From positions 86,577 through 119,076 of the forward strand of contig CAUYUJ010011237.1 of NCBI GenBank assembly GCA_963575745.1: a DNA stretch of 32,500 nt, written 5' to 3'. Shown here piece by piece: positions 21,301 through 29,528 of the stretch. Each line of letters starts with the position of its first letter. The first letter of the stretch is position 1. The translations under genes were made by a program, and so were the position numbers. This stretch comes from Prorocentrum cordatum. Its lineage: Eukaryota; Sar; Dinophyceae; Prorocentrales; Prorocentraceae. Below the pieces are notes generated by a model. It searched no databases, was not told the origin of the DNA, and was given only the letters and a program-made list of their open reading frames with translations.

Positions 21301-22735
21301 GGTCCGCGAAGCGTGTGAGGCGTGCACCGAAGTCGGGGTGGATCTGCATGCGGGCGCTGCCACTGGAGCCTTCGGTGAAGCTCCCTATGGGGACACGAAA
21401 CTTGTAAGCGGTGCACCGAGATGGCGGGTGGAACTGCAAGCGGGCGCTGCCACTGGGGCCTTCCGTGGAGCTCCCTCTGGGGCCACGAAGCTTGTAAGCG
21501 GTGCACCGAGATGGCGGGTGGAACTGCATGCGGGCGCTGCCCCTGGGGCCTTCGGTGGAGCTCCCTATGGGGCCACGAAACGTGTGAAAAGTTGTGCCGA
21601 AATGGATGAGGGAACCGTCTGCGGGCTCTGCACCTGGAGCCTCCGGTGAACCTCCCTATGGGGACACGACTCGTGTGAGCGGTGCACCGAAATTGCGGGC
21701 ACTGCCAATGAGGCCTTCGGTGGAGCTCCCGATGGGGCCACGAAACGTGTGAGGGGTGCACCGAAGTCGGGTTGGATCTGCATGCGGGCGCTGCCACTGG
21801 GGCTTTCGGTGAAGCTCCCTATGGGGACATGAAACTTGTAAGCGGTGCACCGAAGTGGCGTGTGGAACTGCAAGCGGGCGCTGCCACTGGGGCCTTCGGT
21901 GGAGCTCCCTCTGGGGCCACGAAGCTTGTAAGCTGTGCACAGAGATGGCGGGTGAAACTGCATGCGGGCGCTTCCCCTGGGGCCTTCGGTTGAGCTCTCT
22001 ATGGGGCCACGAAACGTGTGAAAGGTTGTGCCGAAATGGATGATGGAACCGTCTGCGGGCGCTGCACCTGGAGCCTTCGGTGAACCTCCCTATGGGGACA
22101 CGACACGTGTGAGCGGTGCACCGAAATTGCGGGCACCGCCAATGAGGCCTTCGGTGGAGCTCCCTATGGGTCCACGAAGCGTGTGATGGGTGCACCGAAG
22201 TCGGGGTGTATCTGCATGCGGGCGCTGCCACTGGGGCCTTCGGTGGAGCTCCCTATGGGGACACGAAACTTGTGAGCCCTGCACCGAGATGGCGGGTGGA
22301 ACTGCAAGCGGGCGCTGCTACTGGGGCCTTCGGTGGAGCTCCCTCTGGGGCCACGAAGCTTGTAAGCTGTGCACCGAAATAGGGGGGAGATCTGCATGCG
22401 GGCGCTGCCAATGAGGCCTTCGGTGGAGCTCCCTATGGGGCCACGAAGCGTGTGAGGGGTGCACCGAAGTCGGGGTGGATCTGCATGCGGGCGCTGCCAC
22501 TGGGGCCTTCGGTGAAGCTCCCTATGGGGCCACGAAACGTGTGAGGGGTGCACCGAAATGGCGAGTGGTTCTGCATGCGGGCGCTGCCACGGGGCCTTCG
22601 GTGGCGCTCCCCATGGGGCCACGAAACGTGTGAGCGGTGCACCGGACATGGAGGTGGACCTGCATGCGGGCCCTTCCACTGGGGCCTTCGGTGGAGCCCT
22701 CTATAAAGAAGCGTGCGAGGGGTGTGCCGAATGGA
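18350..22735. repeat. ~90-bp satellite with 526-bp higher-order repeat
   Basis: About 4.4 kb of monomers with the shared core GCATGCGGGCGCTGCCACTG, GGGCCTTCGGTGGAGCTCCC and GGGGCCACGAA. Monomers of exactly 90 bp are seen at 19077, 19167 and 19257. Groups of about six monomers form a 526-bp unit. Starts at 18969, 19495 and 20021 are essentially identical, while monomers on both sides are more diverged. Because 526 is not a multiple of 3, the open frames of 120-240 codons change phase at each higher-order unit. I read the array as noncoding. Confidence 0.95.
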
Positions 22736-22849
22736 AGGTGGGAGGAAGCAGGGGGCAGCGGGAGGAGGAACGCGGGGCGCTGTCATTTCAAAGCGAGGAC
22801 CCAACACCACAGGATGGTTGGGGAGAAAAGAATGGTCTGGGACGCTTCA

Positions 22850-25015
22850 TCTGAGACATCCTCACGATTCTCGTTTCTGAATTGTCCAGGACTCGCCGTC
22901 TAAAATCTGGGCTCCCCGGGACACCGTGTGCGAGGTGGTCTGGCGCGTTTCGCCCGAGACATCCTCACAACTCTGCGCTCCGAGCTGCCGCAGGCGAGGT
23001 GGTCCAGCGACGGTTCGCCTGAGACATCCGTGCACTTCTCAGCTCCGAGACGCCGCGCACAGGGTGGTCCGGCACATTTCCGTAGATTCATCCTCGCAAG
23101 TCTGAGCTCCGAGATGCCGTGCCGCGTGAGGGGTGGCCCGGCGCGTTTTCCCTGCGACATCCTCGCAAATTAGCGCTCCGAGCTGCCGCGCGCGAGGTGG
23201 TCCAGCGCGTTTCGCTCAAGACATCCTCGCAACTCTGAGCTCCGAGCTGCCGCGCGAGAGGTGGTATGGCGTCTTTCGCTTGAGACATCTTCGCATACCT
23301 CAGCTCCGAGTTGCTGCGCGAGAGGTTGTCCAGCCCTTTTTGCCGGAGACATCCTTGCAACTCTGAGCTCTGAGAAAATGTGCGCAAGAGTGTGTGGCCC
23401 GTTTCGCTGTTGATATCCTCGCAATCCGTGGCTCTGAGATGTCACACGCGAAGTGGTCCAACCTGTTCGCTTGAGACATCCTCGAAACTCTGGGCTACGA
23501 GAGGGAGGAGAAAGGAGAAAGGAGGAGCCAGGCCCAAACGAATCATTTGGTGGCACGTTTGTTGTCGCACTGTGCTCTAGGAGGGGTCTGGGCGCCGCCT
23601 GGAACATCCTCGCAACTCTGAACTCCCAAATGTCGAACCCGAGGTGGTCCAGCCCGCTCCGCTCGAAACATCACCGCAATTCGGGGGTTCCGAAGTGCTG
23701 CGAGCGAACTGGTCTGGCGCGTCTCGTCTGAAACATCATTGCAACTCCGGGCTCCTTGAAGATGTGCGCGAGGTGGTCCAGCTCGCGTCGCCCGAAACAT
23801 CCTCGCAACCCTGAGCTCTCAGCAAAACTGCGCGAGGTGGTCTGGTGCTCTCGCTTGAGAGATCCTCGCAAGTCTGGGCTCCGAGATGCCGCGCAAGAGG
23901 TGATCTGGACCGCTTCGCCTGAGACATCCTTACAACTCTGGGTTCCGAGAAGCAGGAGAGAGGAGCGAGGAGGGGTCAGACGCGAACGAACCATTTGATT
24001 ACACTTTTGTTGTCGGACTGTGCTCTGGGTAAAAACTGGGCGCCCGCGGCCCGATTCCTTGATAAATTGCCAGGGATTATCAAGGGGGGAGCCATGCTGG
24101 AGCAAATCGAGGAGATGCCTCGAGCGAGAGCGCGGCGAGCAAGGAGGAGGTGGGGGAGGCGAAAAGGAGGAAAGAGCTCCGAGATGCTGCGCGAGAGGTG
24201 GTCCAGCCCACTTCGCCTGAGACACCTTTGCAACTCTGAGTTCTGAAAATCTGGCCCGTCTCGCTTGAAGCATCCTCGCAATTCGGGGCTCTGGGATGCT
24301 GTAGGCGAGGCGGTCTGGTCCGCTTCGCCTCAGGCCTCTTTGAAACGCTGGGCTCCGAGAGGAAGGAGGAGCCAAGCCCAAACGAATCATTTGGTGGCAC
24401 GTTTGTTGTCGCACTGTGCTCTAGGAGGGGTCTGGGCGCCGCCTGGAACATCCTCGCAACTCTGAACTCCCAAATGTCGCACGCGAGGTGGTCCAGCCCG
24501 CTCCGCTCGAAACATCACCGCAATTCGGGGGCTCCGAAGTGCTGCGAGCGAAGTGGTCTGGCGCGTCTCGTCTGCAATGTCCTCGCAACTCTGGGCTCCT
24601 TGAAAATGTGCGCGGGGTGGTCCAGCTCGGCTCGCCTGAAGCATCCTCGCAACTCTGAGCTCTCAGCAAAATGTGCGCGTAGTGTTTTGGCGCGCGCCGC
24701 TTGATACACATTCGAGACTCTGGGACCCGAAAGGGAGGAGAGAGGAGCAAGGAGGGATCAGACCCAAACGAACCACTTGATTCCACCCCTGGGGCTGACT
24801 TGTGCTCTGGGATAGGTCTGGGCGCCCGTGGCCCGACGGAGGAGGCAGCTGGCGCCGAGGCGGAGGCACGATTCCTCGATAAATTGCCCGGGCTTATCCA
24901 GGGGGGAGCCATGCTGGAGCCGATCGAGGAGATGCTTTGGCGAGAGCGCGGCGAGCAGGGAGGAGGCAGGATGGAGGAGGAGAAAGGGAGGAGGAGAGAG
25001 CTCCGAGATGCTGCG
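22850..25015. repeat. 64-bp satellite with 844-bp higher-order repeat
   Basis: The monomer core is GAGACATCCTCGCAACTCTG, AGCTCCGAG, TGCCGCGCGAGAGGTGGTCC. Exact 64-bp spacing is visible at 23161, 23225, 23289 and 23353. Non-monomer inserts recur. A block with AACGAATCATTTGGTGGCAC and TGTGCTCTAGGAGGGGTCTG appears at 23537 and again 844 bp later. A second block, containing GATAAATTGCC and GGGGGGAGCCATGCTGGAGC, appears near 24060 and 24880. Long frames here are not treated as genes. Confidence 0.92.
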
Positions 25016-25159
25016 CGAGAGAAAGAATGGAGAAAGTAGACGGGACGAGGCTCAAACGCTACCTGTTTGAGGGCATCCCTGACGAGGGTGCCTCCTGGAA
25101 GCGGCATCGAGGTTGCGAACGCATCCCTGGCATGGCGGAGGAAGCGGAGACGAGGAGGA

Positions 25160-25390
25160 AAGAGGAGCAGCAGGAGGAGCAGGAGGAGCAGGAGGAGCAG
25201 GAGGAGCAGGAGGAGCAGGAGGAGCAGGAGGAGCAGGAGAAGAAGGAGGAGGAGGAAGAGGAACACGACGGGGAGGACTAGGAGGAGGGGGAGGAGGAGG
25301 AGGAGAAATGTGAGGAGGAGGAGGAGGAGGAAAGGGAGGAGCATTCCAAGGAGCAACGGAGGAGGAGGAGAAGGAGGAGCACTGCGAAGC
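25160..25390. repeat. 9-bp (GGAGCAGGA)n minisatellite and GGA tract
   Basis: About eight copies of a 9-bp unit at 25165-25237 are followed by GGA/GAG triplets. The plus strand reads Glu-Glu-Gln repeats in a frame ending at 25281. I do not consider it a gene. Confidence 0.9.
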
Positions 25391-25454
25391 GGGGGAATTA
25401 TTGCGGCGATGCTGCGCAACTATGCCGCTGATCGGATCGGAGAACCGTGCCGAT

Positions 25455-25547
25455 TCGAGAGAGAGAGAGAGGGAGAGAGAAAGAGAGAGAGAGAGATATG
25501 TATTCTATACATATATATATAGAGAGAGAGAGAAAGAAAGAAAGAGT
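25455..25547. repeat. (GA)n and short (TA)n microsatellite
   Basis: GAGAGA runs flank a short ATATATATAT segment at about 25508-25520. Confidence 0.9.
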
Positions 25548-25699
25548 AGCATGTGCTACCCGAGACTGCGCAGCACGTAGTATATTACGCCGTCGGAGAG
25601 AGAGCATGAGTCCGAGCATTTGTGCCTTTGCACACACTTCCTCCTCCCCCCTCTACCCTGTCCCCCTCCCCAGTCCTTCCTCCCTCCTCTTCCCCTCCT

Positions 25700-26175
25700 C
25701 CTCGTCAGATTCGTCTTCATCATCAGCAGCATCACCAGCATCAACATCAACATCATCTCATCCACCCTCTCCTCCCCATCATCAAAAGCAACAGCAACAT
25801 CATCAGCATGGCCGTGGTAACCTATCAACAACAATAAGAGCATCCTGGTCAGCACCAGCATATCATCACCGCAGGCAACATTACCATCAACAGATCGAAC
25901 ATGAGCATCACCAACATCATCAGCATCATCAGCATAATATGCATCGTCACATTCATCAGCAGCAGCAGCAGCAGCGTCGTCACCAGCATCTTCAGCATCG
26001 TCGCACAACCTCACTAATCATCATCATCGGCATCAGCATCATCATCAGCATCATCAGCATCCGCATTATTATCACCATAAGCAGCATAAGCATCATCAGC
26101 ATCAGCATCACCACCATCATCAACATCACCACCATCATCATCATCATTAGCATCAGCATCAGAAACATTATCGCC
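25700..26175. repeat. (CAT)n/(CAG)n interrupted trinucleotide tract
   Basis: CAT, CAG and CAC triplets throughout. The minus-strand GAT phase joins the preceding 26.2-27.1 kb frame and gives an Asp-rich end to a 365-codon open frame. Confidence 0.9.
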
Positions 26176-26289
26176 CGGCACGGGGGCAGGAGAGGGGCGG
26201 TGCCCTAAGATCATCAGAATGAGAATCCGAATAATCCGCCACTGTGCGGCTGGGCACGGAGTGGGCCTGTCCCCGGGCCCCTTGCCTAA

Positions 26290-26960
26290 TCCCTTGAAGC
26301 ACCCCTGGGGAGTCTGCAGCGGGGGCAGGAACCCAAATTCACAAATCTCCTGGGCCTTCCCGCGTCGTCTCGAGGCTTGTCGCGTAGCCGTTTCGGGCCC
26401 AAGAGTGCCCCAAGACGGGCCAAGAGGACCCTGAAGACGGTGCACGAGGGCTCTGAGTCGCCGAACGATCGCTCCAAGACGATCAAGATGGCCCCCAGAC
26501 GGTCCAAGAGGCCTCCAAGGCACCCCAAGAGGCCTCCAAGAGGCCTTCCAGAGGGCCCCAAGAGGCAAGACCAGTGACTTTTTGTTTATTTTTGAAGGTT
26601 GGCGTTCTCGCCTTTTCGGCTTCCCGACGCTCCCAGACGGCCCTAGACGCCCCCAGGATCGCCCCAAGACGGCCCCACAGGCCTCCACGCTCCAAGAGAG
26701 CACCAAACCGGCGGAAGAGTGCCCCAAGACGGCCCAAGGGGCGGCCAAGACGGCCCAAGAGGCCCCAAAGACGACCCCAAGAGGGGTTCCAGATGGGGGG
26801 CCCGAGCTAGCCCTCGGCCCCGAAGGGCCCCCAGACGCCCCCAAGAGGCCCCAAAGAGGTCCCAAGAGGCCCCAAGAGGCCCACAAGAGGCCCCCAAGAG
26901 CCTCCCAAAGAGGCTCTAAAACTGATTCGAAGAGGCCACAGAGAGCGATCCGAAGACACA
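26290..26960. repeat. Degenerate CCCCAAGAGGC minisatellite
   Basis: Dozens of loosely spaced CCAAGAGGCC/CCAAGACGGCC units of about 11-13 bp. The minus-strand frame (26014-27111) reads as Leu/Gly/Trp/Ser-rich repeats (LLGASWGLLG type). A hydrophobic repeat protein is conceivable, but the frame runs straight into a microsatellite, so I call it repeat-derived. Confidence 0.75.
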
Positions 26961-27238
26961 ATAAGCATCCCTGAGAAGCCTGACCAACACCCCAGGCAGA
27001 GTAGCGGGATGAGCCGAAGGCCACGAGATGGTAATACGAAGTAGTAGTACGAATAAACTGAACAAGCATGATAGCACGGACATCAAAAACAAATGATAAG
27101 AATGAAAGCAATCATAACGAAGGTACGAATAATAAGAATACTAAAAATACAGCTCATAGACATGCACATACTACTAATACATGGTACGAACAGATATAGC
27201 AAGAATAACACGCAGACTACTGCTACTACGATTACGAC
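26961..27238. other. AT-rich unique segment, no gene recognised
   Basis: A-rich sequence with scattered AATAAG and ACTACT words between the minisatellite and the TAC tract. I see no coding frame or RNA gene. Confidence 0.5.
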
Positions 27239-27316
27239 TAATTATTATTACTACTACTACTACTACTACTACTACTACCACTACCACTACCACTACCACT
27301 ACCACTACCACTACCA

Positions 27317-27349
<33 letters not shown>

Positions 27350-27350
27350 T

Positions 27351-27391
<41 letters not shown>

Positions 27392-27399
27392 GCACTACA

Positions 27400-27460
<61 letters not shown>

Positions 27461-27485
27461 TTACTACGACGACTACTACTACTAC

Positions 27486-27516
<31 letters not shown>

Positions 27517-27579
27517 GCTACTACTACGACTACTACTACGACGACGACTACGACGACAACGAATACGACTACTATTATT
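27238..27579. repeat. (TAC/ACT)n trinucleotide tract
   Basis: Over 100 ACT/ACC/ATT/ACG triplets. Its right edge is the exact left edge of the downstream ~230-bp repeat. Confidence 0.95.
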
Positions 27580-27810
27580 ATGTTGACTAGTATAGTGCCC
27601 CCACCAGGGAGGCCGCCACGGAGAGATCGACAGGGCGAGAGGGGAACGGTCGGGCCACGGCCCGTCGCACCTGGACGATGTATTTTCCACTCTCCAGGCG
27701 ACCACGTCGCTGGCGACTTGTGTGAGAGAGAGAGCTAGCCACTCCGAGGGGCCGCCGGCGTCTGAGGTCCAGGAACGCCGGGGCCGAAAAGGCGTCGGCC
27801 AACCAAGTCC
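27580..27810 (-). repeat. Terminal direct repeat B2 of retroelement (231 bp)
   Basis: Nearly identical to 27970-28199; the visible difference is in the GAGAGAG run near 27730. It starts ATGTTGACTAGTATAGTGCC on the plus strand and ends GGCCAACCAAGTCC. It abuts a microsatellite, so 27580 is likely the 3' end of the minus-strand element. Confidence 0.8.
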
Positions 27811-27969
27811 AGCAGCTCATTAACAGAACATTAACAGTACCTATATGCAAAGGGTGGCACGCGGGCGGGGAGCAAAGAGGGGCTGTAGAGAGTTCTGTTC
27901 AGCCGTATCCTGGTACGGCACACGGTGGGGGAGGCCCGCTGGACAACACATAGCGCGCGAGCACGTACA
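27811..27969 (-). repeat. Candidate A2 segment between the two direct repeats
   Basis: A 159-bp segment of unique sequence within the window. If the element has split direct repeats, this is A2 and should match the element's 5' end (A1), outside the window. No coding sequence is seen. Confidence 0.5.
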
Positions 27970-28199
27970 ATGTTGACTAGTATAGTGCCCCCACCAGGGA
28001 GGCCGCCACGGAGAGATCGACAGGGCGAGAGGGGAACGGTCGGGCCACGGCCCGTCGCACCTGGACGATGTATTTTCCACTCTCCAGGCGACCACGTCGC
28101 TGGCGACTTGTGTGAGAGAGAGGCTAGCCACTCCGAGGGGCCGCCGGCGTCTGAGGTCCAGGAACGCCGGGGCCGAAAAGGCGTCGGCCAACCAAGTCC
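27970..28199 (-). repeat. Direct repeat B1 of retroelement (230 bp)
   Basis: Same sequence and orientation as 27580-27810. It lies about 75 bp past the recombinase stop codon. Confidence 0.85.
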
Positions 28200-28274
28200 C
28201 ATATCACAGACTGGAGAGCAGCTGGGGAGAAATTCCCATAACACTCCACTGGCCCACGGCCGCAAAGAAACTAC

Positions 28275-29528
28275 TCACGCTAGAAAAGAGAGACCGCGAG
28301 CCTCGGCCTTGCAGGCAGCGGACCGGACAGCAGGCGGAAGCTTGCGGATGGCCGCGAGGAGGCGGCCAGCCTTCTCATACCTCTGCACGCTGCGAAACGA
28401 GGCCCAGCGCCCGCGCGCCTGGATCTCGGGCAGCGTCCTGGCACGGCGGAGGAAGTCCTCACTGGGCCCCCCGTGCCTGGCGAGGTGAGGCGTGACTTTG
28501 AAAGGGATGCCAACGGCCCGGGCGGCCCGCTGCAGCACTTTATTGTACGAGGCATACGTGTGGCTAGGGAGCAGCGTCTGCGAGCGGGCACGGCGGGCCT
28601 GGCGTATGAGCGCGGCGAAGGCACCGACTACGCCAGGTCGACTGGCCTCATCAAGGAGGACGGTGTCATCCTGCACGCCGGTCTTGCTGGTACGGATGCC
28701 GATGAGCTGGCCGGCCACCTGGCTGGACGGCGCGACAACCATCCCGTACTTGTTGTAGTGAACCCCAGCGTGCATGCCCGGCGTGAAGCACGCGACCAGA
28801 GGCATGAGCACCAGCTCCGAGGGCCGCAGGTAGGTGTCGAACTGCACAACGAGGCCGCGGGCGGCCTCGAGGTCGGACTCGACGCCGGTCCGCGACAGGT
28901 GGTACGCCATCAGCACAGCGGCCGACCACGGGAGGGGATCCGAAGTCGTGTCAGGCTCCAGCTTGCCCCAGCCAGCCATGGCAGCGCGAGCGAGCGGGAG
29001 GACCCCAGGCTGGCGGAGGCTGACGTTGAAATGGTCGGCGACAGCCGCCAGCGCATACCGAGCATCGCCCCGCGACCGCTCGGCTACGAAGAGCTCCTCG
29101 AGGAAGCGGTCGAGGGCGGCGTCGACGGCAGGGAGGTCGCGGGCGGTCCAGCGCGCCGGGTCCAGGCCCATCTGCGCGGCGAACTCGTGCAGGCTGGCGT
29201 GGTACCGCTCGGCGGTCGTGGCGGTCACCCTCGAGCGCCGGAGGAAGCCAGGGTTGTAGTCAGCGGGCTCTCGCCGGACGCGAGGCCGCCGCGCGGCAAC
29301 GGCAGCGGCGGGGCGTCGGCGCACTGGCCCGCGGCCCTCGGACGGAGCCTCCTCCAGCGGGGGGCCTCGGGGGCCCCCAGACGCCGCCCCACTGCCCGGC
29401 GTCCGACCTCCAGAGCGGGGCCCAGCGCGAGGGACAGGTCGGGCACGGGAGCGCCCGAGGACCGAAGTCGCAGCCCGCCGCCCGGCAGAGATCAGCCTGC
29501 CATCGTTCCTCGAGTAGTGGAGCACCAT
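28275..29528 (-). CDS. Tyrosine recombinase of the retroelement
   Basis: From the ATG at 29529-29526 region (codon 29528-29526) to the stop at 28275 gives 417 residues. The first ~95 are a Gly/Pro/Arg-rich linker. An N-terminal helical DNA-binding-like domain spans about 100-190 and the catalytic domain about 200-390. Catalytic residues are all present: Arg235 in FDTYLRPSELVLM, a candidate Lys282 in RTSKTG, His348 and Arg351 in PHLARHGG, Trp375 in RGRWAS, and the nucleophile Tyr384 in VQRYEKAGR. The spacing fits YR retrotransposon integrases, which insert circular DNA by site-specific recombination instead of using a DDE integrase. The frame is +1 relative to the upstream ORF and overlaps it by about 270 bp. 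It could be made by frameshifting, reinitiation or its own transcript. It is also open far upstream, but that part only shadows the RT frame. It appears intact. Confidence 0.9.
   Translation of the reverse strand: MVLHYSRNDGRLISAGRRAATSVLGRSRARPVPRAGPRSGGRTPGSGAASGGPRGPPLEEAPSEGRGPVRRRPAAAVAARRPRVRREPADYNPGFLRRSRVTATTAERYHASLHEFAAQMGLDPARWTARDLPAVDAALDRFLEELFVAERSRGDARYALAAVADHFNVSLRQPGVLPLARAAMAGWGKLEPDTTSDPLPWSAAVLMAYHLSRTGVESDLEAARGLVVQFDTYLRPSELVLMPLVACFTPGMHAGVHYNKYGMVVAPSSQVAGQLIGIRTSKTGVQDDTVLLDEASRPGVVGAFAALIRQARRARSQTLLPSHTYASYNKVLQRAARAVGIPFKVTPHLARHGGPSEDFLRRARTLPEIQARGRWASFRSVQRYEKAGRLLAAIRKLPPAVRSAACKAEARGLSFLA

Noticed and set aside
18350-22735. Repeated 30-residue peptide with Cys and His (CGRCHWG, then HEACKRC) resembling zinc fingers
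   Set aside because: The 526-bp higher-order period shifts the frame each unit, and all frames of the satellite are similarly open.
18350-25015. Possible CRISPR-like array
   Set aside because: The units are contiguous satellites without unique spacers of constant length, and no cas genes are present.
25067-25522. Glu/Gln and Arg-rich frames at the GGAGCAGGA minisatellite
   Set aside because: Low-complexity triplet-phase openness with no conserved flanking domain.
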